Source of the DNA: Chrysomallon squamiferum
Lineage: Eukaryota; Mollusca; Gastropoda; Neomphalida; Peltospiridae
Length of the DNA: 57,500 nucleotides
Direction: 5' to 3'
Assembly (NCBI GenBank): GCA_012295275.1
Contig: CM022672.1
Span: forward strand, 28,275,972-28,333,471
Below are positions 22,108 to 35,800 of this stretch, one piece after another. The first letter of the stretch is position 1. Every line of letters starts with the position of its first letter. A program made the position numbers and the translations under genes. Under the pieces are notes generated by a model. It did no database searches and was not told where the DNA came from. It was given only the letters and a program-made list of their open reading frames with translations.

Positions 22108-23322
22108 CTATAGACAGATTATGACAAGGTGTGGAACTTTAGGTAGAAGTCAGTTTTATGAAGAAGAAATGAGACAGTAAGACAGTTTTGTCATGAACAT
22201 AAAATTAAACAACATGTATATGTCAGTGTTCTATTTCTAATAAAACTGCAACTTTAAAAAAATGATTTATAATGACTTGTGTTTTTTTATGATTACCTGC
22301 AGCTTACTTCTTGATCTTGGACCCCTATTTGTGAATTGTAATCTTATCTAAATTTAATTTGTATACACTTTTACAAGAAATGTGTTTGATGGTATCTAAT
22401 CAGAGCAGTAAAATAATAAACTTTTGCAGCTGTTTTCTACATGGCCAACAAGTGATAGGCAGCTGTCACTATAAATTTATAATTGATTGTAGACAAAATG
22501 TCTCTATTAGTTAACTGAATGGTATAAGGAGATTTACATTTATTGTCTTTAAAAAATTTCACTGATGCTCACAGAGAAACAAAGAAGGCTATTATGGATC
22601 TTTACACAGACTTCTTTGTGTTTAAAATCAATGTAACCAGAAAAGTCAGCAGAATTATTTTTAATAATTCTGGATCTGGTCAGTCAAAAATTGCTTTTTA
22701 TTGCTGTAACAGATATGCTGGGATTGTATCTGTTACAAACGTAATTTAATGAATAATTTATATATTGTTTGCATTCCACTGAAATGAAGTCATATTTTAA
22801 AAATTTTATATAAACATTTAAAAATTTGAGTTTTCACATGTGACCACAAAAAAGTCAAAAGGTTATTTAAGATCAACATTTCTGTTGGTGAAAACTTGTC
22901 TTTTGTATAGTGGGCACCTTGTATAGCTAGAATGTCCAGATCTTATTTAACATGACTAATACTACTTGAAATTTACTTGGGAGACCTTATTTTTCTAAAA
23001 GTTATAAACCAAGAGCCACAATAATTTTATTGCAAATATTTATTTCACATTAAAGGCAGTTTTGCAGATGATAAAATTATTGCCTGCCCATTCTTATTGT
23101 CTTTGCTTGATTAATGTGGATGGATCTTGTATTTCCATCAGTCTCATCAGTTGAGAAGCCTTCCTTAAATCCAGATGTTATCTGTTTGAATTGTGCCTAT
23201 CTTTTATAGCTTCTTTTCATCATTATGTGGCAGAATAATGTTTTATTGTGTATAAGAAGTTTCAGGTTTCAAGTGTGTATAACCAGGATGTAAATGTATC
23301 TATGAATATCAAGCCAAGACAG

Positions 23323-23346
23323 CAAAAAAAAAAAAAATAATAATAA

Positions 23347-23374
<28 letters not shown>
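23323..23374. repeat. A-rich tract with (AAT)n core
   Basis: A run of A, then about five AAT units, then about 30 A. This looks like a retroposon-type tail, but I found no identifiable SINE or LINE body upstream. Confidence 0.8.
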
Positions 23375-23378
<4 letters not shown>

Positions 23379-23875
23379 TTCTACATTTCATTAAAATACA
23401 CAATCTTTTATGTTGTCATCATCTGTTTTAGAGAAAAATCATTAAATGTATAAACAATAAAATAGACAGACAAGTAATATAATATGTGAACATGTAATAT
23501 TAATTACATGTAAGTGTAATCAGTAAGATATAGTTTGTTTTATTTTGATCATCTCCATACTGATGGTATACATTTTATTCTACACTGAGCAAATTGTGTG
23601 TGATCTATGCAGTCTAGTGATCTACTCCAAGAAAACTCTATGCACTTATTTTACACACACCACAGTAGCACCCCAAAAACACCTATCCCAGATTTGTCAC
23701 TGGGTATCATCAGGATGTGATAAAATAAAAAAAACATCAAGATATTAGAAATACTATTTTTAAATTCTTCCATCCCTCTTGATGAATTTAATTTTATTCA
23801 CAGGTTATTTTTTGGTCTGTATCAAATGCTGCATATTTCTTCCAAAAAATTATCTATGGACTTCATGCTTAGAGT

Positions 23876-23935
23876 TCTTCCCCTTGATGACACTGTTTAG
23901 TAAAAAAAAATCGCTGACTGGTAAAGTACTCATTA
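23876..23935 (+). repeat. Short direct repeat, copy 1 (copy 2 at 25727-25786)
   Basis: Both copies share TCTTCCC(C/T)TTGATGACA, CTGTTTA(G/C)T, an A-run, then a (C/T)GCTGACTGGT block, on the same strand about 1.85 kb apart, flanking the first coding exon of the zinc-finger gene. Origin unknown. Confidence 0.7.
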
Positions 23936-25162
23936 ATATAAAGAAAAATACATTAAAAATATTGATTATATAAACTGAATGATTTTTTAAAAAGTTTTAA
24001 AAAATCCATATGGATTCATATGTTTGACATTTGTATGAATTTTTAATCCTTGCCAAGGATGTTTTATCTTTGTTAAAGGATTGTAGACTTGTATTACCTA
24101 AAATAAACATATGTAAAAGAGCTGGTACAATAGCAATTTGTTGGTGGTTCCAATTTGTTTTTAAAAGTCATTGTTGGAAATGTGTAAAGCTTTTAATTTT
24201 TGATTATTACATATATTTTTGTATTTTTACATTGAAAATATTATAAATCTGGTGCCAAGGTTTTCAGTTAAACAATATTCATGTTTGAGTAAATTTTTTC
24301 ACTTTAAAAGCATCAGAAATATTTCAACATAGTATTCAGTCATCTTTTTTTTTTAACAATACTGTATCAATATAAGATAATTACTGTGTGAAAATAAATA
24401 CTGAACACTTGTAATGAAACCAAAATAAAATAAATTGCTATATAATTTTCAGCAAAATGATGTAACTATGTCATGTTGCAATCAAGACTGCAGTTGTTAG
24501 TTTCTTCTGTCAATCATTATTATCAGTGGAAGATTTTCTGGTTGGTCCAAGATTTTAAAATTTTGTTTTGCAAAGTATTGTCAGTTTTAAGTGTAATATT
24601 GTCAGCAAATAATGTTTTACAATCTTGTAAAGGTAGAACAGGTTATATCTGAAGATTTACTTTGTAAACTGCTGTTAAAAACTAGGGAATAGAGTTCATT
24701 GCACAACTGATATTCCTGTGATGAATATTACAATTAATTTGTATTATATATTACATATTTGTTTACTATTTACTGTTAAAAATGATTTCACTGCTAAAAA
24801 TGTTAGTTGAAAGCTTAATTAATTCAGTGACTTGACAGCTGTATATATGTTATTATTATATTAAAATAATTTATTCGGTGTGACAGGTAAAACTGTAAAG
24901 AGAATACCAATTATTAATAATTATTATTTTATTCTTTTTATTTTATATTAAGTATTTTATTTATTTTTTTAAATCTAGAGATATTAAAATATTAAATAGA
25001 TCTTTTGTTATATTATTGACCATACTCTTAGTTTTTTATAAGATAAATGTGTGTATTTATCAACTGTACATGCGTCCTGATTTGGACCTCACATTATTGG
25101 CATCTGTAAATTATTGTATTCTTAAACTTCAGACATCTTGCACTTTATTCTTATTATTTCAG

Positions 25163-25180
25163 ATGTTGATGTTGATGTGA
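25163..25180 (+). promoter_or_regulatory. Upstream ORF in the zinc-finger gene 5' UTR
   Basis: The exon begins immediately after TTATTTCAG with five codons (Met-Leu-Met-Leu-Met) and a stop, 20 nt before the main ATG and out of frame with it. Its first ATG abuts the splice junction. It may reduce initiation at the main start. Confidence 0.5.
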
Positions 25181-25200
25181 ATTGATTTTCTATAACAAAA

Positions 25201-28200
25201 ATGGCCAGTGAAAACAGAGGCAGCATTGAACAGTTCAGGCTCAAACCTCCTCAGAATAGTAGCAATGGTGTGGCACAGGCTATAAATTCTCACCACATAG
25301 ATCGTATTAATCAACATATTGGTAGAGAGATTGATACCTTTCACAATTCACACCATACTAATAACCATTGTGGCAGACAGATGATTCCTCACCAGATTCA
25401 TCTACCTGGTACATATCTAGCCACTAATTTGAATTAAACTCCATATGAAAATATTTTAAATATCAGCAATTATGTTTTTTCATGTATGGTATGGATATGT
25501 GTGATTCTTTAAAAAAAAAATTTGTTGATGTTGTTTATTTAGTATGGAAAACCAGTTATTTGCTTGCATGAATTATCTTAGATATTTGAACATAAATTAT
25601 TATGGTAGATTTTTTTTACATCAAATAAAATTTAACATTATAATCTAACTTTTATTTGATTCTTTTTTAAATTGTTTGTGTGGAAATAACTTCAGTCATA
25701 TTTAACAATTTGAATCCTGAATGCATTGTCTTCCCTTTGATGACACTGTTTACTAAAAAAAAAATTGCTGACTGGTGACGTTTATTAGCAAATTCAGATC
25801 ACAATAAAAGATTTTTAATGAAAAAAAGAAAACTTTTATCACAGTTATGCACAAAGTGACATCTATCTAAAAATCAGATAAGACAGAGCTCTGATTAGTT
25901 GGAAACTTGTGATTATGTAATATGTGTCAGCAAAGTGGTTTTAGTTATTGTTATTATTTTAATTTGCAGATTTTATCCCAAATTTTGAGATGTATCAAGG
26001 CAGTTTTTCCTGTTTACCCAACAAGCCGTGTCTGCCACAGATGCAAAAACATCAACAGTGTAACCAGAGTGGTATAAATCATCTTCTACCATAGTAATAC
26101 TGCAAAAAAAGAAAAACAACATTAATCATTGTGAATTATCTTGAATGAAACAGATTTGTTTTTTATCTTGTTTATAATACAATTAATTAAAAAATAAACT
26201 GTTACAGATACCTGATTAAATTGTTTTGTAAACAAAAATTACCTTTTGATAATGACACATCGGTTACAGAAAATTTATTTTCTGACAAACTATAAGTTTG
26301 AAAAATTTATTTCTGTAAATTAGTAAGTATTTAATATTAGAACACTTTTTCTTCCTTTTAGTGCCAGCTTATGTGGATTATCAAGAACAGAAGGTTAAAA
26401 ATGAAATGGTTCCAAACTTTCAATCAACAAATGTTTCCCAAGAAAATAGAACGTATGAATCTGAACAAATCATATCAGCACAACATGACATGATCGGGTT
26501 TTCTGACCAGCATATAAATCAGATGATGATCAGTGATGAACTCACTTCCAGCTTTCAGAAAAATCACCACTCTGAGGAACAGTACCATGCCACAAGAGGT
26601 GTAAATCAACAAACACCAGATAATATGCCACATGTTCAAATACTGAAAAACCCTTTCAAACAGACACAATCAAAAAACAAATCAGCAGAAAGTCAGCCAC
26701 AGTCTTTTCCCACAATTATTCATCCAACATTTCCACTCAGTTTTGCAAGTAATGATTCAAAGTTCATGTAATTTGTTAGATTGGTTTGTACTGCTACATT
26801 TGTATTCACGGAACATTTACTTGAATTTAAATGTATATATCTTGTATGTGAAATCACTCTTATTTAAAAAACAAAGAAATGAACTTAAATATTATAAATG
26901 AATTGAGTATTACATTTTAGAGTTTCCAAATCCTAACTCTATATAATATTTTTAATCTGTAACTTACTGGGTTTCTAAGTTAAATGAAAAATTACTTTCA
27001 TGTTTATATTTTTATTACAGATTACACTCAAACTGTATGCAGACCAAAGCAGCAAGTTGTGGGTTCTGTAGTTGACAAAACATTGCCCAAAGAATTTTCA
27101 GATGAAGGGAAAAACATCGCTGTAGGCATATCTGATGTTTCTAGTAATATGCTCAAACAATTCTGTTCCATTCAGAACAGTACAAAAGCTAATGATAATA
27201 TTATTAAATCATTGCTTAACACAAAGATCCAGAAGAATATAGTGAAATCAGTAGAGATAAAGGGTAAAAATACTACAGCTTCAAGAAATAAGATTGTTTT
27301 GATACCAAGGAAAAAGGTCACATTTAGAAGAAATATATTTTTACCAGACAAGAAAAAAGTCACTACTTTAACAGACAATGACCTGGATTACATTGATCAA
27401 CAAAAAAATACTGATGATGTAAATTCTATATTAAGCCTTGAGACTCATGCTAGACCAATATATACTTATGATATACTGAATAGTTTAGGTGTGGATTTAT
27501 GCTCCTCTAAAACAAACCAAGTTGAAAGCATTAAACATGAGTCTCAACAAGCTGAAACGTTAAAATCTTCACAAGATAAATCTCTAAAGCCAGCTGCTTG
27601 TGGTCCAAACCAGCTGGATGATCAGCAGATGTGTACAGAAAATCAGTCAAAAACAACTTGTTCCTCAGATGAAATTGCTGTACTTAATGTGTTTTCACTT
27701 CAGCCAGCATTTGATTGTTCACAAGAAACAACAGCATCCACCAAAAATTTGGATTTCAGCACTTCTCTACATGGTCCATTTCACCATTTGTCAAAAAAAT
27801 CCTTTCTATTTTGCGGTGTGAATGGCTGTATATTTAGCACTGACATGCCAATTGAGCTGGATTTGCATTTGTTTGAGGCTCACAGAGAGTGTTCACATTT
27901 TGTGTGTGTTCACTGTGGCTGGGTTGCTGTTAAGTATAATCTTCTCTTTAATCATATGTTGGGACATATCAATAAAGGTTCTGAAATGGATCAGTTTGGT
28001 GGCCAGTGCTGTCACTTACATTGTGAATACAAACCAGATAAATTCAAAAATTATGTCAAGCATTTGTTATGTAAACGTCATGACTTTGAGAATATACATC
28101 AGTGCTACATATGCAAAGATATTTTTCCAACAGGCATTCAGTTAATTACGCATCTGAAAACTAATATGTTACAGATAATTCAGTGTCCCCATTGTTCTGC

Positions 28201-31200
28201 TGTTCATTTGAGCAAAATACACATTTCAAGACATATTGTTCAAAATCATCCAGGATGCAGCCAGTCAGTCAGAGTTTATAAAACAATCTTGTGCCAAGAA
28301 CGCAAAAAGCATAATTGGCCTCATAGTTTGAAAGAAAACTACTTGAAAGATACATTTTCTTATTTACACAATTCACATCTGATGACAGAAGAAAAACAAA
28401 AACCAAAGGAACTTCGATATAGTGGATTATGCAAAAGTATAAGTAATACACGGAAAACAGGAAAACAGAATGATCAGAAATCCACTTTAATAATGGAACA
28501 GTGTGAAAAGAGTTTGCTAAAGACTTCTGAACCAAATAATTTGATGCCTACATTAACTGCAATCCTGTGTGCTGATACATCAAGATCTAAAACTGTTGGA
28601 TCTGGGAAGAAGAACTTAAATGAACAAAATGGTGGCCGTATATCAAAACAAACAAATACCAAACTGTCAAATAGAAAGTCAAAAAGAGCACGCATTAAGA
28701 AAAGGATCATGACATGTAAGGAATGTGGTTTAGTTACTTCCCACTGCAGATTTATGTATAAACATATTCGACAGTATCATGGCATAACAGAAATGGTTAT
28801 TTGTGAACTTTGTAAAATCTCACTTTCTACGAACAAAATAACAGACCATCATAAGCAGTTGCACATAGATGAAGATGAAGACTATATTCCCACAGCACTA
28901 AGTGAAGCCTTTAAAACAGTCTGGAAGATAACAGAACAACCACAACATGGTAATGTTATCAAAAAACATTCCAAAAGTATATTTAAGAAAAAACCAATCC
29001 TGGAAAGAAATATAATTGATAAAATTACTGAAACAACCATGGATGATGATGATGATGATGATGATAATGATAAACAATCATTTGATCAAACTGATACAGA
29101 AAGTTTCAATAAAGCGAATCTAGGGAGGTCTGATACACCACCACCACATAGCCAGTCACGACTTCATTCTATATCAGATGATGGCAGTAATAAAGTTGAG
29201 AAAACTCTGAAGAGAAGAAGTGAAATTATTCATTGTTGTAAAAGATATTCAGAAAGGAATCCTGATGGAACATTCAAGAAGAAAACTGAAACTTCTTGTG
29301 AAGAAGGATCAAAAAAAGCCAAAACATCAGCTAGAAAGTTGAAAAACAAGCTACAAGAATTTTTTTTTACAGAATTATTAACTACACAAAAAGATTTTTC
29401 TGCTCTGCCTGCTGAAAATACCACAAGCAAAGTCAGATCATTATGTTTGAAAGTTAATGCAGAAAGAGAAGAAAAAGGTTCAGTAAATTTAGAAATGTCT
29501 GAAAGTGATAAAACAGTTTCAAGCACAGATAAGAAAAATATAGAAAAACAAAACAACAGTGATGATCAGAACAAAAATAAAACCAAATTACAAGATGTGG
29601 AAGAATCTATACATGATCTCAAAGGCTTGACAAATAGCAAACCTGATAATGATGAAAAAATGAGTAAAGTTGAAAAACTATCTATTACAGAAACCAGAGG
29701 TCAAGCACAAAATGATGCAGAGAAAAATATTTTTCAATCTGTTGAGGAAAATTTGAAATTAACACCTGCAGTGAATCAGAATAAAAACAGCTCAAGTATT
29801 AATGCAACTGAAAAGGAGACTGTATGTGGTCAAACTGCAGAAAAACCTTTGAAAGATAGTAAAACAAGATTAGAAAAGACAAAATATAGTAATTTGCTTG
29901 GTAATAAAGAGTTAATTGTGAAGTTGACAAAAACTGAAATTCCAGTTTCTATTTTAGATGAAAAAAATGAAACATCTGTGAATAATGCTAGGTCAAGTGA
30001 GATCAGGAAATATGTTTCAACCTCAGAAGACTGTCATACTGATAACAATTACTTTATAAATCCTGATTTTGAATTTCGCTGCAAGTACTGTACATGCAGA
30101 TGTGGTACTTACGCAGAATTTTTACATCATTTATATTATCATTTCCACTACAAAAAATATGCTTGTTCCTACTGTTTGTTAAAATCTTTCTCACATAACC
30201 AAATTGTAACCCATGTCAGCCAAGTACATCCTGATCATGTGATGACACCTAATGTAATAATAAGAAATGACCCAAAAAAGGAAAAAAGGTGCTTAGATAC
30301 TTGCCTTAACTGTTTTGTTCCTAAAAGGCACAAAGATGTTCAGTTGAAAGAACAAATTGCAAAAAAGAAATTGAAACCACTGAAAAAAAATTTGTTAGAA
30401 CCGCAGCTAAAATCAAAGGTCAGTTTGGGTGTTAAAAAGGAACTATCAAAAAGTTCAAAAAATAATACATCAGTTACATCAAAGTTTCCTAAACATCAGA
30501 AACAGATGTACTTGTGTCCTTATTGTCGAGAAAACAAACCATTGATGACTTGGACTCAACTTCATGTTGAAATTTGCTTTCACATTCACTACAAACCATT
30601 GAGATGCAATTACTGCAATTTGCAGACATCTTCTATACTGTATCTGACAAGACACAGTAAGAAAGAACATCCTGGTAAGGAAGTAAAATGCTTCTCTGTT
30701 CCAGATAAACGGAAAGAAGATAAATTTAAGGCATTGATCAGTGACTCGGTTATGTTGTCAAAGAAGTACAGAAAAATAAAGAACAAGGAAACAAAACATA
30801 AAAATCATTTACTGCTGACCAATACTCAAAATAATCAGCAGACTTTCACTGGGGATTCATTTAAGAATTCTTGTGATTCATCAACTAAGGACAAAAACCA
30901 ACAACATTCAGAACTTGATGAAAACAAAGAAACTGAAAATAAACCCATCTTGACTTACAAAGAAAGATTACTTAAAACTAAATTACAGAATGATTTACAA
31001 TGCTACAAAGTACAAATACCTTCACAAAAGATAGACCACTTGACAAAATACAGACTGTACAAAACACACGAACTGTTTACAACAATTAGAGATGGTTATG
31101 GAGATCCAGTATATATCTGTAACAAGTGTAACTATACTATACGTAATTTGAAATTCATGTGTACTCATTCATACAAACATCAGCCACAGATCTTCAAGTG

Positions 31201-32578
31201 TACATACTGTGATTTCAAGGCTTTCCCAAGGTAATTATTTTTATATATAATTAACATTGTTATAGAATCAAAAACTTAAGTAAAAATTAAAAGGACTATT
31301 CACAAAGTTGTTTGGGTTACATCATTCAGGCACTAATATATTTTAATTAAGATTTTTGTTTCTGGACCAACCTGGTATATTTAACATACATTTGAATATA
31401 AGTAAGGTAGACTGAAATATTTGGAATATCTTTTGTTTTCATTTGTTCATTTGTTGTTATCATCATTAGGTTGTTACACAGGTATGTCAATCAAAAGCTC
31501 AGAAAATGATATTTTCATTAATGGCTTGGTGTTTATTTCCAAGTATATTGATAATTCAAAGTATAATGTAAAATCCAAGTAACACTTTTGACACCTAAGA
31601 AGTAAGAGCTATTTTCAAATATGAATTAATCTTGGACATAATATCCAAAAAGCATTTGGAAGAAATACTACTACAAATTGTTATTAGTAATGAGCCCATT
31701 GTAAGGCCCCAAACCATTTTTGATAATGATGATGAATCATTTGAAACAGGTGACCATATCTTGTCAGGGCAAGGTAAAGAAACTGGACAAAATGGATCCC
31801 ATGTGAACTTATTTTATTCATCATATCATACAACAAAGTAGACTGTGACTTATGATGAGAAGTGGATCCTCTATCAGTCTATGATAACAAGAAGGATCAC
31901 AACAGGCTAAGCGTTATAGAACTCCCCATATTCTCCAGGCACTTACTAAAGCATTTGCAACAAAAAACATCAATTAATTTAATGAATTCCTGACCACTAA
32001 GTCTAAAGATATCTATAAATAAGACATCAGCATTTGATCACTGAAATTTTTTTTTTGGTTTCAAAGGGATCATATTTTGATTAAGTATTAGCTTTTTTAT
32101 TTATTTTAATTGCAGAAAGTGATACTTCCTGTAGACCTAATATTATTTTGATATTTTTTTAAGATGTTTACATCTGCATCATTTCTGCAGTGGTTGATAT
32201 ATTGATGTTAATCCCTTTATAGAATTAAAAATAATTCCCGAGTGTCAAGTATTCTATATTAACGATGAATTTTTAATTTAGTATGACTTCCTTTGCCAAT
32301 TATTGTAAGGTATATTCAGAATCCAGTTTCAGTACTTTTCAATTTTCAAATATTTTGCTGTATCTCAAAGTTCTAATAAGTAATTAGTGGGAGTTAATAA
32401 TGAGAAATTTCTGTTTAAAAACAAATAAACAATACTATATTATTTTTAGATATATATATATTTTTTTTTTTTTTTTGCCTGTTTTAATTACAGGTCCTAT
32501 GTTGTGTTGCATTTGAAATCAAAACATCCTGGAAAAGAACACAACATAACTGACATGAGAAAGCAAGCTAAAAAATGA
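25201..32578 (+). CDS. Large C2H2 zinc-finger protein, 5 coding exons, 1663 aa
   Basis: Coding exons: 25201-25408, 25970-26071, 26362-26748, 27021-31230, 32494-32578. All joins have AG/GT and phases agree. The N-terminal ~480 residues are Gln/His/Asn/Ser-rich and lack domains. Fingers lie in separated groups: about 497-646 (CGVNGC, CVHCGW, CYICKD, CPHCSA), 796-850 (CKECGL, CELCKI), 1252-1306 (CKYCTC, CSYCLL), 1396-1451 (CPYCRE, CNYCNL) and 1598-1650 (CNKCNY, CTYCDF). Each of the last three groups is a pair. Several end in HPG or HPD. An Asp run sits near 906-916, and Lys/Ser-rich linkers suggest disorder and nuclear localisation. The last finger spans the final intron: CTYC from exon 4, and its His ligands (LHLKSKH) from exon 5. 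Role inferred: nuclear nucleic-acid or protein binding. There are no long tandem finger arrays of the KRAB type. I cannot name an orthologue. It is convergent with the Tudor gene. Confidence 0.9.
31460..31980 (+). mobile_element. Probable mariner-like relic in the last intron of the zinc-finger gene
   Basis: A TTAGGTTGTTACACAGG stretch at 31468 resembles mariner termini. Downstream are RPQTIFDNDDESFE and, after a stop, YDEKWILYQS, which resembles the mariner catalytic TGDEKW(I)xY block. The sequence between is too short and is broken, so the element is dead. No right end found. Confidence 0.45.
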
Positions 32579-32817
32579 GGAAAACCTGAAAATTATCAGT
32601 ATTTCTGCTGCTTGCAAAACATTTCAGTTTTTGGAGCTTTCCAAATAAGGGATCCTGAACTTGTATTAAAAATAACCGAAGGAGAAAAAAAGAAGAAGAA
32701 ATAGGGTGGTTAATAATGAGACATTTTAGTTTAAAATGAGATTTACAATAATGCTTAAAATAATTATAGATATTAATTATTATTAACTGTACAGTCATTT
32801 GTATATTTTAATTACAG

Positions 32818-32896
32818 ATTATATGTTGTGTGTCATTTGAAGTCGAAGCGTTCTAGAAAAGAATACAGGACAGTTGACATAAGAAAAAAAAATTAG
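32818..32896 (+). other. Duplicated alternative terminal exon of the zinc-finger gene
   Basis: A second copy of exon 5 lies about 325 bp downstream, with the same TTAATTACAG acceptor context, the same phase and its own stop. It would read LYVVCHLKSKRSRKEYRTVD instead of SYVVLHLKSKHPGKEHNITD. Upstream intronic sequence is also duplicated (GTTAATAATGAGA near 32394 and GGTTAATAATGAGACATTTT near 32708). If used, it replaces the final His ligand of the last finger with Arg and adds a Cys. The open frame and intact acceptor suggest either a usable alternative exon or a recent duplicate in decay. Confidence 0.6.
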
Positions 32897-35800
32897 TGTG
32901 AGAGAATAAAAAGCCCAACAAAACAGGTCTATAATTAACAAAACCAGCTATGGCAAACCCTTTTATATTACATGTGAATTAACTGAAGGCTCTAACAGAT
33001 TTGTAATTTAATCAATTGTTATTACAAGGATGTTATGTATATTTAAATATTTACTCTTTTTTTTATTTTATTTATAAAATACACTAAGTAAAATTCTAAT
33101 TTCTGAATTTTTGACTGATTACTTTATTTTTATTATGTAATCAAAAACTGCCTGGAGTCCAATTAAATTTAAAGAAATACACAAAGAAAGAAATTCATAT
33201 TTATATATAATTAAGTATCACAAAGCTTTTATTGTCTTTAATGAATTTTATGCTGAAAAAAATAATAATTATGAAAGTAGTTTATAAATACGGTTATTAA
33301 TGTAATGTTTTGTGATTTCATTATTGGTGACAACAGTTATTAACATTATAGTGTTGAAAATAATTTTAAAATCATTAGATATTTCATTGTACAATCATGT
33401 CATTTTCTTTTTTCTTTCCTTTTTCAAATGTCATAATTTTTTATTTTTTATTTCAGCTGTTATGTTTTAAGAAGCAATGAAATTTTATAATCTTTAATAA
33501 ATTTATTTAACAATATTACATATTACATCTTGTTTTTAAATATTTTTAAAAACTTGTGTGTGTGTTATACATATATATATATACATAAAATGATGAAATA
33601 AAACAATTTAGCATTTTTGGTTATGTTATCCAATATACATGATAAAATTATAAAATTGTTTCCATATGATTATGTAGTTTGTTGATCTTTGTTTTTGCAG
33701 AGTTGAAAGAATTCATTATTAATACAAACAGTTACTCAGAAAAAAATATTTTTGTGAACAAAACGAAAATGCTTTATGGTTAAAAAACACATTCAAATGA
33801 GATAAATAGTTAATTTCAGTTTTTAATAGATATTTCAGAAATAAGTTTTATATATCATAACCCCACAACACAGTATGTTAACTTTAATTGGTTGTACATA
33901 GTGACAGGTTATCCCAGATGCATTTCAGTGACGTAAAATAAGCTATATGCATTTTCAGAATGCTTTTTTTTTTTTTTTTTTTTTTTAGATTACTACCTAG
34001 TCACAGATGATTTTAATTAATCTTACCTATAAAGCTTTAAATACTACACAAAGGTTTAGTTAATTGTGAGCAATATGAAACAGATTTTGTCACCCCAAAA
34101 CCCAGGATTTACCTAATAAACCAGGTATAAACCTGAATCCATTTATCCTATGGTTTATTACTTCATACTGATGAAGATAAATTTGCATGCCTTATGTTCT
34201 ACCACTAAATTCTTTTCTACTGAGAATTTTGAGAACTTTTTTGCTTGCTAATTAATCTGTTTAATTGCATCTTGCTGGTTGTTTGGTATATAACTCCTGG
34301 GCCAATAAGCTCTAAGCAGCTAGTTCCAGACTTGTGGCTGCATTATGCAACTACAGCTCAAAACCTACATATAAAGTGAAAAAACTTTCGTAATATTGTA
34401 GTTAAGGCATCCAGTAGATCATTTAAGGAAATACTGATGTTAAGCACTGGCAATGCTGTCATATTCAACAATATTAATACACACAACTTTTTTGTTTGAT
34501 TTAAATGTAGGGTACGTCAGTATTGCAGCAATTTTCAACAAGATGAACAAAAAAAAACAAAAAAATTTAGTTAGGTACTGCAAAAGGGAATAACTTTGGC
34601 ACTGCTCACAGAAGTTAAAGGTATCTATACTCTTAAAAAAAAAATGTACATGCATATATATTTTTGTTCTTCTAGCATTTATTTACTCTTATGTACAACT
34701 TATTTATTTTTCAATCCTAAATTAGTTTGTTTCTGATGTACAATTGTCAAAGATGGTTGGTAGCTGAAAACAAGTATATATACTCTCAAACTATGCTTTT
34801 AATGATCCCTCTACTATAAAATACTGTTTGTTGTTTTTACATGCTCTTTTTTCATAAACCCTTGCAAATAGATAATTAAATTGTAGAAATGATTTCATAT
34901 GTATAAGCAGGACGCCTAATGTTACCATGTGATTATTAGCAGTTTTAGGGTAACTGGCCATTTGGCTTTGCATCATCATAGTATGTATCTCATTATGATT
35001 ATCAGTGGATGCCATTAAATACATATTTAAGGATATATATATCAGATACTCAGGTTAAAAATATTATAAATTTTTATTATTTTTATTTATGGCATAGGAA
35101 GTGAAAGTGGCACCAATGGATCTTAATTTTTACCACTGAGGTGCCACAGATCATAGCTATTTTACATAGTGACTAATCCAAATTACTTTGATTTGAAAAT
35201 ACATATATAAAATGATGAAATAAAACAATCTAGCATTTATTTTTTCAAAAGCACAATTTACATCAATTCAGTTATAAAATTGTTCCCATGTCATTTTATA
35301 GGGTTTTTTTGCCAAGATCTGTTGAAGGAATTTAGCATAATTTGGTTCAATATTATCACAAACAAAGCAAAACTAATTTTCTTCAAATTAATTGTAGCAT
35401 ACAAACTCAATAGCTTTGAACATTTGGCTGCTGCTGAGCAAAAACTCCTGCTTTTTGTTTTTTAATTTTATTTTCACATGGCATTTCTAATTTAAAAGTT
35501 AAGAATACAAAAACATTAATTAATATAACACTGACTTCATGATTATGTATGCATGTCTTGATGCTGTTTCATAGAGCCAAGAAATGTTCTGCTGACACAA
35601 GTTATAGCAAAAATGCAAAATATATTTTTAAAACGTCAAGAATGTCAAGAAATATGTTTTTTTATTTTTTTTTATCAACAATGGGATGGACATGGAGATC
35701 AGCAGCTGTTGCAGCCACAGTGTTTTACTTCATAGTGCCATGGAAAATTCAAAGCCTGTGTGTGTTTTAGTAATTTTTGGTAAACAACTATTTATTTTGG

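Larger units (their letters stand above)
22116..25162. other. AT-rich interval upstream of the zinc-finger gene
   Basis: No gene recognised. Short ORFs (22543-22749, 23545-24246) have AT-driven composition and no domain. It probably lies within the first intron of the zinc-finger gene. Confidence 0.45.

Noticed and set aside
22543-24246. Several 60-70 codon plus-strand ORFs upstream of the zinc-finger gene
   Set aside because: AT-driven composition, no domain, no plausible start context or splice arrangement.
27172-30670. Minus-strand ORFs of 60-110 codons
   Set aside because: Antisense shadows of the large zinc-finger exon, rich in Phe/Leu from A-rich codons opposite.
33455-33492. A possible third copy of the zinc-finger terminal exon after a TTTCAG
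   Set aside because: Only the short CTGTTATGTTTTAAG stretch resembles the other copies, and no ligand residues are preserved.
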